Part shown: positions 25,425 to 35,877 of the stretch, in pieces
How the letters are laid out: each line of letters opens with the position of its first letter
Position numbering within the stretch: the stretch's first letter is position 1
Source: Coriobacteriia bacterium
GTDB taxonomy: Bacteria > Actinomycetota > Coriobacteriia > WRKU01 > WQUG01
DNA length: 64,000 nt
Direction: 5' to 3'
Assembly: GCA_009779855.1 (NCBI GenBank)
Contig: WRBC01000004.1
Coordinates: 94,769-158,768, forward strand
Translations under genes and position numbers: made by a program
The notes under the pieces: model-generated
Seen by the model: the letters and a program-made list of their open reading frames with translations, nothing else
The model's database searches: none
Told to the model about the DNA's origin: nothing

Positions 25425-26730
25425 CCTACTACTAAAAGGAGCACACGTTGTAGATCCCGTCGCAAATCTTGATGGTATTGCCGATGTGCTAATTCAGGAC
25501 GGAAAGATAAGCTGTGTTTGTCCTGCAGGTGAAGGTGACTGCAAGCAAGATACGAAGGGTACAACAGTACTTGATTTAACAGGGAAAGTACTTATGCCCG
25601 GGTTTGTAGACATGCATGTTCATCTGCGTGAGCCAGGCTTTGAGTACCGTGAAGACATCGCTAGTGGTACCCGTGCCGCTGCACACGGTGGCTTTACTGC
25701 AGTGGCAGCCATGGCAAATACTAAGCCTGTTATTGACGAAGGGGCAGCAGTAAAATTTGTTACTGACAAGGCCAAAGAAGTTGGCGTCGTGAAGGTTTAC
25801 CAAATGGGGGCCATTACCGTAGGCCTTAAAGGCAAGCAGCTTGCAGAAATGAACGATATGCATAAATCGGGTGCTATTGCCTTTAGCGATGATGGTATGG
25901 GGATACAAGACCCTCAACTTATGCGTAGAGCCATGGAATATGCGAAAGTTTTTGACGCGCTGATTGTTGCCCACTGTGAAGACGAAAGCCTTGTAGATGG
26001 TGGGGTAGTCCATGAAGGGATTATAGCAACACGTCTAGGTGTAGCAGGTCAAACATCACTTGCAGAAGCGCTTGCCGTCCATCGCGATATTGAGCTTGCT
26101 CGATTAACAGGTGTACGTCTGCATATTGCGCACGTATCAGCAAAAGAGAGTGTTGACCTTATTCGTACGGCTAAAGCTGCAGGAGATGTGCGCGTAAGTG
26201 CAGAAGTAACTCCGCATCACCTCGTACTTAATGAAAATGCACTAGACAAAACATACAACACTAATATGAAGATGAATCCTCCTCTAAGGTCAACTCAAGA
26301 TCAAAAGGCACTAATTGAAGGCCTACTTGATGGCACAATTGATGCCATTGCAACAGATCATGCTCCGCATGCTCCCCAGGAAAAGGAGCTCGAATTTGAA
26401 CTGGCAAACTTCGGGACAACGGGACTTGAGACAGCTGTTCCCCTTATGGCTACTCACCTTGTTTCTACAGGCAAGCTAGATTGGGCAACTCTAGTTGATC
26501 GCATGGCACACGGACCAAGACGTGTCATGAATCTGGAACCTGTCACTATAGCGGAAGGTTCAGTTGCAGATATCACAGTAGTCGATCCAGAGAAAGAAGT
26601 TACTATAACAAGGGACTGGCTTGTTGGAAAAGGTAAAAATTCAGCATTTTTGGGGCACACGCTCAAGGGTTGTGCAACAGAAGTTCTGGTTGACGGAAAG
26701 CTGGTATTAGCAGATGGGGAGTGTGTATGA
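25417..26730 (+). CDS. pyrC: Dihydroorotase
   Basis: It cyclises carbamoyl aspartate to dihydroorotate. The 437-aa protein is a type I dihydroorotase with the DMHVHLREPG metal site, FSDDG, HCED, IAHVS and ATDHAPH, all in order, so it should be active. The GTG start at 25417 overlaps the pyrB stop, with AGGAGG upstream. Its TGA overlaps the next start (ATGA). Confidence 0.96.
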   Translation: MSNLLLKGAHVVDPVANLDGIADVLIQDGKISCVCPAGEGDCKQDTKGTTVLDLTGKVLMPGFVDMHVHLREPGFEYREDIASGTRAAAHGGFTAVAAMANTKPVIDEGAAVKFVTDKAKEVGVVKVYQMGAITVGLKGKQLAEMNDMHKSGAIAFSDDGMGIQDPQLMRRAMEYAKVFDALIVAHCEDESLVDGGVVHEGIIATRLGVAGQTSLAEALAVHRDIELARLTGVRLHIAHVSAKESVDLIRTAKAAGDVRVSAEVTPHHLVLNENALDKTYNTNMKMNPPLRSTQDQKALIEGLLDGTIDAIATDHAPHAPQEKELEFELANFGTTGLETAVPLMATHLVSTGKLDWATLVDRMAHGPRRVMNLEPVTIAEGSVADITVVDPEKEVTITRDWLVGKGKNSAFLGHTLKGCATEVLVDGKLVLADGECV

Positions 26731-27512
26731 GCGACAAAACGAACGGAACGAATAGGGCGTGGCTAGCAACGTCAACAGGCCTTATCCTAGAAGGAAGAGC
26801 CTGCGGCGCAAAAGGTACCGCAAAGGGTGAATTGGTCTTTAATACTTCCATGGCAGGATATTTAGAAATAATCACTCATCCAGGCGCCCATGGACAGGTG
26901 CTTACTTTTACCATGCCTGAGATTGGAAACTATGGCGTAAACAGCAATGACGTGACAGATGCATCTATGAAACCAGCGGCTGTCGTTGCGCGCATCATTT
27001 GTGATGAACCTTCAAACTGGAGTAGTGAATGCAGTCTACCTGACTATCTGACAAACAACGAAATAGTTGCTATTGATCAAGTCGATACACGCAAACTAAC
27101 AAGGCATGTGCGAGACAATGGTCCTGTGGGTGCGGTTGTTACTACAGAAGAAATGACTGAAGAAGAGTTAATCAATGCAGCAAAAATGGCGGCTATAACA
27201 CCAGCATTAATCGAGGCTGAAGAGATTGCTCGTGACTTGGGCGCAACTCTTACTAAGCTTCCCCTTGGACATCATGCCAGCAATATTCCTGTTAAAGACT
27301 TGCGCACAGGTAAGCTTTATATCACACGACAACACCATGGTTACAGCATCGATTTTAGCGATGTTGAAGGAGTAGAGATTACACATATCAACCTTAACGA
27401 CCAAACCGTTGAAGGATTTACCGTTCCTGCAAAAGGCATAGAAGCCACCTTGTTTGATTCACTTGAACTACGAGACCTATTAACAGCAGATCAGATCCAG
27501 AAAGAGGGGTAA
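26727..27512 (+). CDS. carA: Carbamoyl-phosphate synthase small subunit, glutaminase core deleted
   Basis: The 261-aa protein falls about 100-120 residues short of normal CarA (about 360-380). Residues 10-150 are the CarA N-terminal, CarB-binding domain (NTSMAGYLEIITHPG, IGNYGVN, DTRKLTRHVR). After about residue 158 it jumps into the late amidotransferase domain (LGATLTKLPLGHHASNIPVKDL). The GICLGHQ loop carrying the catalytic Cys is absent, as is the QYHPE His/Glu loop; EGFTVPAKG replaces it. The frame is open and unbroken, so this is a clean reduction rather than a decayed gene. The likely result is ammonia-dependent synthesis with CarA as a scaffold. ATG at 26727 overlaps the pyrC stop. 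Confidence 0.85.
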   Translation: MSDKTNGTNRAWLATSTGLILEGRACGAKGTAKGELVFNTSMAGYLEIITHPGAHGQVLTFTMPEIGNYGVNSNDVTDASMKPAAVVARIICDEPSNWSSECSLPDYLTNNEIVAIDQVDTRKLTRHVRDNGPVGAVVTTEEMTEEELINAAKMAAITPALIEAEEIARDLGATLTKLPLGHHASNIPVKDLRTGKLYITRQHHGYSIDFSDVEGVEITHINLNDQTVEGFTVPAKGIEATLFDSLELRDLLTADQIQKEG

Positions 27513-27517
27513 GCACC

Positions 27518-28372
27518 ATGAAAAGAACCTTATTACTTGCAACCGACTTCGATTCTTATGCACCACAGCTTATTGATTTTGTAAAAGGTGCGCAAACACG
27601 CGGAATTGTTAAATGCGTTCTGCTGCACGTCCTTGATACGTCTGGACTAGAAATGCCTGTTATCTCGAAAAGCATTGATTCGACCTATCGTCGCCTTGAT
27701 GAAATGGGTGCTCCACTACGCGAAATTGGCATGGAAACAGTAAGTCGCGTTGAAACAGGAAATCGTTCGCATGATATCGTGCGTGTTGCCGAGCAAGAAA
27801 AAGCTGATGTAATAGTTATGGGCACAACAGCAAAAAGCAATATGCAAAGATTATTTGAAGGTTCAGTTTCAGCCGCAGTGACTTGGGGCCAAAAGACTCC
27901 GACTTTGCTGTTGCGTGATGACATTCTAAATAAAGTAGATAATGCGGAAGAGCTTTCTCACGACTGGGCAAAGAGATTAGTTGTTCCCGTTGACTTTAGC
28001 TCATCAAGTGCACGCGCAGTTCTTCAGTGTACCCACTTTGACGCAGGTGCTGTTGGTACTGTTCGCTTGTTACATGTCATTCATTCGAAAAAGGGTGAGA
28101 CAACCGCTGATTATACTGATCAGATTAAAGAGTACGAATTCCGCCTATCAGCTTTTGCTGGAATGCTTGCAGAACACGGTGTTGAAACAGAGATTGTTGT
28201 ACGTGTAGGAGATAACAAGCACGAAGAAATCATCGCAGAGGTTAGACAGAGCGATGCTACTGGCCTCATCATTGGCGGTGGTGGGCGCTCTAGCTTTAGA
28301 ACCTTTATTCTAGGGTCAACTTCACGCGCTGTACTACTTGATGCTACTGTTCCAGTGATGGTGGTGCCTTAA
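27518..28372 (+). CDS. Tandem universal stress protein (two UspA domains) in the pyr operon
   Basis: This 284-aa protein is a duplication: residues 1-135 and about 150-284 each have a UspA-like alpha/beta fold. Domain 1 has [19 protein letters not shown], the nucleotide-binding type GxxGxxxxxxxGS with a Gly-to-Thr change; domain 2 has [18 protein letters not shown]. It starts 6 bases after carA and its stop overlaps carB (TAATG). A stress or nucleotide-sensing protein between carA and carB is unusual and may modulate or tether CarB. No function is demonstrated. Confidence 0.85.
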   Translation: MKRTLLLATDFDSYAPQLIDFVKGAQTRGIVKCVLLHVLDTSGLEMPVISKSIDSTYRRLDEMGAPLREIGMETVSRVETGNRSHDIVRVAEQEKADVIVMGTTAKSNMQRLFEGSVSAAVTWGQKTPTLLLRDDILNKVDNAEELSHDWAKRLVVPVDFSSSSARAVLQCTHFDAGAVGTVRLLHVIHSKKGETTADYTDQIKEYEFRLSAFAGMLAEHGVETEIVVRVGDNKHEEIIAEVRQSDATGLIIGGGGRSSFRTFILGSTSRAVLLDATVPVMVVP

Positions 28373-31300
28373 TGCCGCGCAGAACTGACATTAATACCAT
28401 TCTAGTAATCGGCTCAGGACCAATTGTTATTGGACAGGCCTGCGAGTTTGATTATTCTGGGGCGCAGGCCTGCAAGGTCTTGCGCGAAGAGGGCTTCAGG
28501 GTTGTACTACTTAACAGTAACCCTGCAACTATCATGACCGATCATGGGATGGCAGATCGCACCTATATTGAACCAATCACCCCCGCCTTTGTTGAGAAAA
28601 TAATCATCGAAGAAAACGTTGATGCTGTTCTGCCCACGTTAGGTGGTCAAACCGCACTAAACTGTGCTGTAGCTGCTGCCGAGCAGGGAATTTTTGAAAA
28701 GCATGGTGTAGAAATCATTGGAACGACCATTGACTCTATCAAGAAGGCTGAAGATCGCAAGCTTTTTGCTGATGCAATGAAGGCGATTGGGCTTGATGCA
28801 CCCTTAAGTAAGTACGTCCACTCTGTTGAAGAGGCAAGTGAATTTGCCAAAGAGGCAGGTTTCCCCCTAGTCATTAGACCTAGCTTCACTTTGGGTGGTG
28901 CTGGTGGAGGCATTGCCTTTAATCAAGAAGAGCTTATGGCTGCTGTGTCTTATGGTATAGAGCTTTCTCCAGCATCTACCGTACTGGTAGAAGAGAGCAT
29001 TATCGGCTGGAAAGAGCTCGAAATGGAAGTTGTTCGTGACTCTGTAGGTAATGCTATCGTAATTTGCAGCATTGAAAATATTGACCCAATGGGCGTACAT
29101 ACGGGGGACTCTATTACCATTGCTCCTGCCTTAACCCTGACTGATCGTGAGTATCAAATCATGCATGATGCCTCTATTAAGGTGCTTGCAGAAGTTGGCA
29201 TCAAATACGGTGGGTCGAATGTACAGTTTGCAATTCACCCTAAAACAGGTCGCATGGTAGTTATCGAGATGAACCCACGCGTATCACGCTCTTCAGCACT
29301 GGCTTCAAAGGCAACAGGATATCCGATTGCTCAAGTTTCAGCAAAGCTGGCTGTAGGCTATACCCTAGATGAGATCGATAATGTCATGACGGCTCTTCCA
29401 GATGGAAGCAAAACCCCAGCATACTTTGAGCCAAGTATTGACTATATTGCGTGCAAGGTTCCTCGCTTTGTATTTGAAAAATTCGAAGGTAGTGACGAAA
29501 CCTTAACTACACGCATGAAGAGCGTGGGGGAGGCCATGGCACTAGGTCGCAGCCTGACTGAAGCGATCAATAAATGCATGCGTTCACTTGAATCGGGTCG
29601 TGCAGGACTAGGTGCAGATGGCAAGGATAACTATAGCCCCAGTCAACTAAAGTCTAAGCTCTCACAACGCACCTATGACCGTATCTTTGTAATCGCAGAA
29701 GCGTTACGTGCGGGCATGGATCCAGCAGAAGTTGCAGAGATCTCAACTTTTGACCCTTATTTCGTAGGTGAAATCGCAAAGCAGGTCGAAGTCGAAAATG
29801 GCTTACGCGGACGTAAGCTGGAAAATCTAACCACCGATGACTTTGAAGTTGCAAAAAGAGTAGGGCTATCTGATGAACAGATTGCATGGTTGCTCTCGCA
29901 GTCTTGTACAGAATGCGCGTGCGGAGAAACAAGAACCGTTACTGAGGCTGAAGTTCGTGCAGGACGTAAAGAATTGCAGGTGCTTCCAGTATTTAAAAAG
30001 GTTGATTCTACCGCAGGTGAATTTCCAACGGACAAGAACTACTGCTACAAAACGTATGACGATGAATGCGAGGTAGTAGACGCCGAAAAGCCACGTGCTA
30101 TGATTCTGGGCGCAGGTCCTAATCGTATTGGACAAGGAATTGAATTTGATTACTGCTGTGTACACGGTGCTTATGCACTACGTGACGCGGGTTATGAGAC
30201 CGTTATGGTCAACTGTAACCCAGAAACAGTATCGACTGATCCAGACACATCAGACAGACTTTACTTTGAACCTTTAACCTTTGAAGATGTAATGGATATT
30301 GTCGAACGTGAAAAGGTGAGTGGTGTCGTAGTAACCTTTGGTGGGCAGACTCCTCTTAAGTTAGCAACCGCACTAGAAGGGGCCGGTGTTCCTATCATGG
30401 GGACTTCTCCTGAGGCCATTGACCTTGCAGAAGATCGCGAGCGTTTTTCTGCAGTACTTGACGAACTAGGTCTACGCTATCCTGCCGCAGGCACTGCAAC
30501 AACGTTAGACGAGGCACGTGAGGTTGCTGCAAAAGTTGGCTATCCGTTGCTCGTAAGACCATCTTACGTTCTTGGCGGTCGTGGCATGGTTATTGCTTAC
30601 AGCGAGGATTACCTAGAAGAGTTCATGACAAGGGCAGCAAAGATTTCTGGAGAACATCCCGTATTATTAGACAGCTTTCTAGAAGGTGCTGTCGAAGTTG
30701 ATGTTGACGCGATTGCTGACGGCGAAACTGTATATATTGGGGGCATTCTAGAGCACATTGAAGAAGCGGGCATCCACAGTGGAGATAGCGCCTCTTGCAT
30801 GCCGCCCTTTACCTTAGCCAACCCAATCATTGACGAAATTCGTGAGGCTACAAAAAAGCTAGCACTACGCCTGAACGTAAAAGGCCTTATGAATGTACAG
30901 TTTGCTGTTAAAGATGGCGAGCTTTACATCATTGAAGTAAATCCGCGTGCAAGTCGTACGGTACCCTTTGTTTCAAAGGCGACCGAAGTGCCCATGGCAC
31001 AAATCGCTGCGCGCATAATGGCCGGCGAAAAGTTAGCCGACATGGATTTACCTGATGACTCTGTTCTTAACCGCGAACATAAGCGTTACTTTGTGAAAGA
31101 AGCAGTTATACCTTTTGAGCGCTTTGAGGGAACTGATTCAGTCTTAGGTCCAGAAATGAAGGCAACAGGAGAAGTTATGGGTGTAGGGAACAGCTTCCCG
31201 TTAGCCTATGCTAAAGCTCAGCTAGCAATTGACTACTCGTTACCTGTAGCACCTAAAAACTTGCCAGCAGATAGCAGCGCCCCGAAGGCTGCTTTCCTGT

Positions 31301-31683
31301 CAGTGAGTGACCGCGATAAGCGTGACGCAGTATCAATTGCTCGCGACCTGCACAATATGGGCTTCGAGTTGATGGCAACGGGCGGCACTGAAAAAGTATT
31401 AGCCGCTGCCGGACTGCCCGTAAAGTTGGTAAAGAAGAAAAGTGAAGGACGCCCCAACATCCTAGATCACATGAAGAACGGCGAAGTAGCATTAGTGATT
31501 AATACCCCACACGGTGAAGAGTCTCGCGGGGATGGCTACTGGATACGCTCAATGGCAGTTCAAAGTCGCATTCCTAATATGACTAACCTAGCTACCGCAC
31601 ATGCTATGGTGCAAGCTATCGAGGCTGCTGATCTTGAGTCTATGGGAATCACTGCGATGCAGGACTTCATGAAAGATGTGTAA
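28372..31683 (+). CDS. carB: Carbamoyl-phosphate synthase large subunit
   Basis: This is the ATP-dependent synthetase that makes carbamoyl phosphate from bicarbonate, ammonia and two ATP. The 1103-aa protein has two homologous ATP-grasp halves ([16 protein letters not shown] and [15 protein letters not shown] openings; [17 protein letters not shown] and [17 protein letters not shown] motifs). A C-terminal MGS-like allosteric domain begins near 945 ([20 protein letters not shown]). Length and motifs are complete, so the large subunit should work with free ammonia. The start overlaps the usp gene stop. Confidence 0.96.
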   Translation: MPRRTDINTILVIGSGPIVIGQACEFDYSGAQACKVLREEGFRVVLLNSNPATIMTDHGMADRTYIEPITPAFVEKIIIEENVDAVLPTLGGQTALNCAVAAAEQGIFEKHGVEIIGTTIDSIKKAEDRKLFADAMKAIGLDAPLSKYVHSVEEASEFAKEAGFPLVIRPSFTLGGAGGGIAFNQEELMAAVSYGIELSPASTVLVEESIIGWKELEMEVVRDSVGNAIVICSIENIDPMGVHTGDSITIAPALTLTDREYQIMHDASIKVLAEVGIKYGGSNVQFAIHPKTGRMVVIEMNPRVSRSSALASKATGYPIAQVSAKLAVGYTLDEIDNVMTALPDGSKTPAYFEPSIDYIACKVPRFVFEKFEGSDETLTTRMKSVGEAMALGRSLTEAINKCMRSLESGRAGLGADGKDNYSPSQLKSKLSQRTYDRIFVIAEALRAGMDPAEVAEISTFDPYFVGEIAKQVEVENGLRGRKLENLTTDDFEVAKRVGLSDEQIAWLLSQSCTECACGETRTVTEAEVRAGRKELQVLPVFKKVDSTAGEFPTDKNYCYKTYDDECEVVDAEKPRAMILGAGPNRIGQGIEFDYCCVHGAYALRDAGYETVMVNCNPETVSTDPDTSDRLYFEPLTFEDVMDIVEREKVSGVVVTFGGQTPLKLATALEGAGVPIMGTSPEAIDLAEDRERFSAVLDELGLRYPAAGTATTLDEAREVAAKVGYPLLVRPSYVLGGRGMVIAYSEDYLEEFMTRAAKISGEHPVLLDSFLEGAVEVDVDAIADGETVYIGGILEHIEEAGIHSGDSASCMPPFTLANPIIDEIREATKKLALRLNVKGLMNVQFAVKDGELYIIEVNPRASRTVPFVSKATEVPMAQIAARIMAGEKLADMDLPDDSVLNREHKRYFVKEAVIPFERFEGTDSVLGPEMKATGEVMGVGNSFPLAYAKAQLAIDYSLPVAPKNLPADSSAPKAAFLSVSDRDKRDAVSIARDLHNMGFELMATGGTEKVLAAAGLPVKLVKKKSEGRPNILDHMKNGEVALVINTPHGEESRGDGYWIRSMAVQSRIPNMTNLATAHAMVQAIEAADLESMGITAMQDFMKDV

Positions 31684-32527
31684 AGACTCTTCTAAGCAGG
31701 CAAAAGTTGTGTGTGAGGCGCGAATTGTCACCAATGTGGCAGTCGCGCCAGACACTTTTTCCTTAGTACTGGATGCTGCGGAACTGGCGGAGCTTGTCCA
31801 GCCCGGACAATTTATTGAGCTAAATCTACATCAGCCCGATTTAGTATTACCTAGACCTATCTCTGTATATCAAACTCATGCTGCAGGAACATATGACGAT
31901 GGCAGCTATGGGGCACTGCTAGAACTTCGATATCAAGTAATGGGCGAAGGAACACGTCGCCTGTCGACAATGACTGCTGGTACGACTCTAGGCATCTTTG
32001 GCCCATTAGGTATTCGCTGGCCCGTGCCAGAGGAAGTCAAATCAGCGCTCTTGGTTGGCGGCGGCATTGGATCTGCTCCACTTGCAATGTTGGCGCAAGA
32101 GTTAACTACGCGTGGCTGCGAGGTTACCATGGTGCAGGGAGGTCGCAATTCTGACCTACTTATTGCTGCTGATCTTTTTGCAGTGACCTGCCACAAACAC
32201 ACGCTTGCTACTGACGATGGCAGCAGAGGATTTGAAGGTTTTGTTACTGATCCTTTGCAAGAACTACTTAAAGACAATAAAAGCCACTTTGATGTTGCCT
32301 ACATTTGTGGGCCAGAACCCATGCAAGAAGCGTGCTCTAAGCTATGTGAAGCGGCAGGCATTGTTACTTACGTGAGTCTTGAACGCATGATGGCATGTGG
32401 TGTTGGTGCCTGCTTAACCTGCGTTATTCCAACAACTGAAGGACCACGAGGCGTATGTTGCCATGGACCTATTTTCAACTCGAAGGAGGTAATGTGGGAT
32501 GAAGCAAGAAGTGCCCGCGTCCACTAG
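31676..32527 (+). CDS. pyrK: Dihydroorotate dehydrogenase electron-transfer subunit PyrK
   Basis: This is the FAD/[2Fe-2S] subunit that passes electrons from dihydroorotate dehydrogenase to NAD. The 283-aa protein has the flavin motif RPISVY, the [11 protein letters not shown] nucleotide-binding loop and the Cys cluster [12 protein letters not shown]...CCHGP. PyrK occurs only with type 1B PyrD. The start overlaps carB by 8 bases and the end overlaps pyrD by 29. Confidence 0.95.
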   Translation: MCKDSSKQAKVVCEARIVTNVAVAPDTFSLVLDAAELAELVQPGQFIELNLHQPDLVLPRPISVYQTHAAGTYDDGSYGALLELRYQVMGEGTRRLSTMTAGTTLGIFGPLGIRWPVPEEVKSALLVGGGIGSAPLAMLAQELTTRGCEVTMVQGGRNSDLLIAADLFAVTCHKHTLATDDGSRGFEGFVTDPLQELLKDNKSHFDVAYICGPEPMQEACSKLCEAAGIVTYVSLERMMACGVGACLTCVIPTTEGPRGVCCHGPIFNSKEVMWDEARSARVH

Positions 32528-33464
32528 TATCCTTAATGATACGTCCGCCAAAATCAGGACTGCAACATTACTGGGTAACCTTCACCTGAAAAATCCGCTT
32601 ACCGTAGCCTCAGGTACCTATGGGTCAGGGCTTCAAATGGCAGACTATATCGACCTCAACAATCTGGGCATGCTTACCACTAAAGGTGTTTCCTTGACCC
32701 CATGGGCAGGTAACACGGGTATTCGCATGAAAGAAGTTAGTTCTGGCATGCTGAACTCTATTGGTCTGCAAAATCCAGGCGTTGAAACCTTTATTGAAAA
32801 AGATCTCATTTGGCTGCGTGCTAATGTGCCTGACCTGCCTGTAATGGTGAACGTCTGTGGACATAGTGCCAGCGATTATGCTTCAGTGATTGAGCGCCTC
32901 GAAGATGAATCTGGCATCGCAGGATATGAAGTAAACATTAGCTGTCCAAACGTTAGCGAAGGTGGGCATGTTTTTGGTGCCACTTGCGACGGTGCAGCAG
33001 AGGTTACGCAGCTATGTCGAGAAAAAACAAGCCGTCCTATGACAGTCAAACTTTCACCCAACGTGAGTAATGTGGCAGAAATTGCCCGCGCCGTTGAGGC
33101 TGCTGGGGCTGACAGCGTATCGCTAATAAATACTTTGCTGGGCACTGCCATTGATATACGTAAGCGCAATTTCATTTTCGAGAGACAGTTTGCAGGCCTT
33201 TCTGGACCCGCGATTAAGCCTGTTGCCCTGCGTATGGTTGTGGAAGTTGCACGCGCTGTTAGTGTGCCTGTTATAGGAATGGGCGGTGTGCGCTCAGGTC
33301 TTGATGTCGCAGAGTTCATGCTAGCTGGCGCAAGCGTTGTGGCAATAGGTACAGCAAGCTTTGGTGACCCCTTGGCTGTAGAGCGCATTAGGCGTGAACT
33401 AGAAGAATTCTGTACCGAAGAAGGAGTGCAGGACGTAACTGAACTTATCGGGGCAGTAACATGA
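32499..33464 (+). CDS. pyrD: Dihydroorotate dehydrogenase, type 1B catalytic subunit
   Basis: It oxidises dihydroorotate to orotate with FMN, as a complex with PyrK. The 321-aa protein has NPLTVASGTYG, a Cys-based active site (NISCPNV), VKLSPNV, GLSGPAIKPVALRMV and IGMGGVRSG. The start ATG 32499 lies 9 bases after a strong AAGGAGG inside pyrK. This NAD-linked form suits an anaerobe or facultative anaerobe. Confidence 0.96.
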   Translation: MKQEVPASTSILNDTSAKIRTATLLGNLHLKNPLTVASGTYGSGLQMADYIDLNNLGMLTTKGVSLTPWAGNTGIRMKEVSSGMLNSIGLQNPGVETFIEKDLIWLRANVPDLPVMVNVCGHSASDYASVIERLEDESGIAGYEVNISCPNVSEGGHVFGATCDGAAEVTQLCREKTSRPMTVKLSPNVSNVAEIARAVEAAGADSVSLINTLLGTAIDIRKRNFIFERQFAGLSGPAIKPVALRMVVEVARAVSVPVIGMGGVRSGLDVAEFMLAGASVVAIGTASFGDPLAVERIRRELEEFCTEEGVQDVTELIGAVT

Positions 33465-34198
33465 ACCCTGCAAAGTCAAAAAATCCAAAAGATCATCTGA
33501 TAATAGCTTTGGACGGATCTGTTGACGAGGCACTTCAGTGGGCAGGTGAGCTGCAGGGTCATGCGAATTGGATAAAGGTCGGCATGACTCTGTTTTATCA
33601 AACAGGACCTAGCATCATTAAAGAAATGAAAGACCTAGGGTATAAAGTATTTCTTGACTTAAAGCTTCACGATATACCCAATCAGGTCGAAAATGCCAGT
33701 GCTGTTCTAGCTGGACTGGGAGTCGACCTTATAACAGTACATGCCAGTGGGGGTCGTGCCATGATGGCGTCTGCCATGCTAGGTGCACGTACAGGTGCCG
33801 AAGAAAACGCACTCCCTGTTCCAAAAGTCATTGCAGTTACCGTACTGACCTCCATGACAAATGATACACTTCAGACTATCGGAGTATCCGACACTGCAGC
33901 TAATCAGGTTGAGCGCCTAATTCGCCTTTCAAGAGAAGCGGGCACAGACGGCATTGTATGTTCCCCCCACGAAGCGGCTATGGCTCGGTCAATCCTTGGC
34001 AGCGGTGCCCTTGTTGTGACCCCAGGAGTACGCCCTACAGGTGCAGCAACAGGAGACCAAAGTCGCATTATGACACCGAAAAAAGCTTTTACAGCAGGTG
34101 CAAGTCACCTCGTAATAGGGCGTCCTATTACTCGGGCTACTGATAGAATACAGGCTATTGAAGCGATCATTAAGGAAGTCGAAGGAGTTCACCCATGA
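33461..34198 (+). CDS. pyrF: Orotidine 5'-phosphate decarboxylase
   Basis: It decarboxylates OMP to UMP. The 245-aa protein has the LIIALD start and the catalytic LDLKLHDIPNQVENA Lys-x-Asp-x2 motif. Its VTPGVRP and GASHLVIGRPI phosphate-binding loops are typical of the bacterial type. It overlaps pyrD and pyrE by ATGA on each side. Confidence 0.96.
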   Translation: MNPAKSKNPKDHLIIALDGSVDEALQWAGELQGHANWIKVGMTLFYQTGPSIIKEMKDLGYKVFLDLKLHDIPNQVENASAVLAGLGVDLITVHASGGRAMMASAMLGARTGAEENALPVPKVIAVTVLTSMTNDTLQTIGVSDTAANQVERLIRLSREAGTDGIVCSPHEAAMARSILGSGALVVTPGVRPTGAATGDQSRIMTPKKAFTAGASHLVIGRPITRATDRIQAIEAIIKEVEGVHP

Positions 34199-34770
34199 AC
34201 GACAAAGAAATCTTAGATGTGCTAACCGATTCTGGTGCAATTCGTACAGGACACTTTCAACTAACAAGTGGCTTGCACAGTGACACCTACGTGCAGTGCG
34301 CTCGTGTACTTGAATACCCAGCCCTAACCACTGACTTAGCCAGAGAGATGGCTGCACGCTTGCCAGATGACTTAAATCCTAACCTTGTAATCGCACCTGC
34401 CGTTGGGGGCATAATCATCGGCTTTGCTGTAGCGCAGGCTCTGAACGTGCGCTTTATATTCAGTGAGCGACAGGAAGGAGTCATGGTATTACGCCGTGCT
34501 TTCCACATACCTGCGGATGCGCGTGTACTAATTGTCGAGGATGTCGTAACCACGGGTGGTAGCGTTCAAGAGGTTGTAGACATTGTTGAAAGTGCAGGCG
34601 CAACAGTAGTAGGGGTAACCTCAATCATCGACCGCGGGGGAGACAGAGCCTTTGACGATGACTATTTTCCCTTGCTTGCCATGAAGGTGGAATCATGGAA
34701 CCCTGCTGACTGCGCTCAATGCGCAGAGGGTACACCTATAGATTCACCAGGCTCCCGTAGGCTTGCATAA
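34195..34770 (+). CDS. pyrE: Orotate phosphoribosyltransferase
   Basis: It makes OMP from orotate and PRPP. The 191-aa protein has the PRPP loop VLIVEDVVTTGGSVQEVV, GGIIIGF and the flexible catalytic segment (SERQEGVMVLRRAF). Start and stop are normal. It is the last pyrimidine gene; the next gene follows after 14 bases. Confidence 0.96.
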   Translation: MNDKEILDVLTDSGAIRTGHFQLTSGLHSDTYVQCARVLEYPALTTDLAREMAARLPDDLNPNLVIAPAVGGIIIGFAVAQALNVRFIFSERQEGVMVLRRAFHIPADARVLIVEDVVTTGGSVQEVVDIVESAGATVVGVTSIIDRGGDRAFDDDYFPLLAMKVESWNPADCAQCAEGTPIDSPGSRRLA

Positions 34771-34784
34771 CCCTTCCGATTCCC

Positions 34785-35849
34785 TTGATTAAGTACCTAG
34801 GATCTAAACGTCTTCTTGTTCCCGCGCTGGGACAAATTGCTTCGGCTGCTCATGAATTGGGTGCGCGAACAGCACTTGACCTTTTTTCAGGAACAACACG
34901 TGTGGCGCAGGAATTTAAACGTCAAAACCTTCATGTTACTGCCTGCGATATTGCCAGTTATTCCGAAATTCTTGCCCAGTGCTATATAGTCACTAATGCA
35001 GAACAGGTTAATTTGGACGAACTAGAAACCATCCTTCAAGAACTCTCTGTACTTCCTGGAAAACGTGGTTACTTTACCCAAGCCTTCTGCGAAGACTCGC
35101 ATTATTTTCAGGTAAAAAATGGAATGCGTGTGGACGCAATCCGTGACATGATTGAGCAATGCTACAAGAATCACCCCCTGTATCCCATACTACTGACGTC
35201 ACTCATGCTTGCTGCGGACAGAGTAGACTCAACAACGGGGCTTCAGATGGCATATCTGAAGGAATACGCCCAGCGATCCTATAATGATCTTGAGCTGCGC
35301 ATACCTGAACTTATCCCAGGTACAGGCAATGCCGCTAGAGGAGACGCTCTACAGCTCGTTAATCAATTAGGGCCATTTGACATTGCCTACTTAGATCCAC
35401 CCTATAACCAACATCGCTACTTTACCAATTATCACATCTGGGAGACCTTAGTACGCTGGGATGCTCCAAAGTATTACGGCAAAGCCTGCAAGCGCATAGA
35501 TGCCCGTGATGACAAGACCAAGAGCTCCTTCAATAAAAAGCCGCACATGGCAGATTCACTACGACAAGTTATTCAAGATGTGAACGCAAAAACAGTGGTA
35601 GTCTCCTACAATAATGAATCCTGGGTAAGTGCAGAACAGATTGAAGCATGGCTAGGTGAAAGAAGGTTCGAGTCAGTTCAGACATTCAATTTCGACTTCA
35701 AGCGCTATGTGGGGGCTAAAATCGGCATCTATAATAAGCAGGGCAAGAAAGTAGGCAAGGTTGACCACCTTGATAACATTGAGCATGTCATAGTCGCAGG
35801 AACTGAGCAATTGATAAACAAAGTGCATAAATTGATCTCGCAATCATAA
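34785..35849 (+). CDS. D12-class N6-adenine DNA methyltransferase, orphan
   Basis: This 354-aa D12-class enzyme has the N-terminal KYLGSKR, the SAM site LDLFSGTTRVAQEF and the catalytic DPPYNQHRY. It adds methyl groups to adenine in a specific DNA sequence. No restriction endonuclease is adjacent, so it is probably an orphan methylase used for regulation or protection. The TTG start (34785) has no clear ribosome site and sits 14 bases after pyrE, implying coupling. The target sequence cannot be read from the protein. Confidence 0.82.
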   Translation: MIKYLGSKRLLVPALGQIASAAHELGARTALDLFSGTTRVAQEFKRQNLHVTACDIASYSEILAQCYIVTNAEQVNLDELETILQELSVLPGKRGYFTQAFCEDSHYFQVKNGMRVDAIRDMIEQCYKNHPLYPILLTSLMLAADRVDSTTGLQMAYLKEYAQRSYNDLELRIPELIPGTGNAARGDALQLVNQLGPFDIAYLDPPYNQHRYFTNYHIWETLVRWDAPKYYGKACKRIDARDDKTKSSFNKKPHMADSLRQVIQDVNAKTVVVSYNNESWVSAEQIEAWLGERRFESVQTFNFDFKRYVGAKIGIYNKQGKKVGKVDHLDNIEHVIVAGTEQLINKVHKLISQS

Positions 35850-35877
35850 CGAAAATTCACTTTCAAGAGGGGGAACA

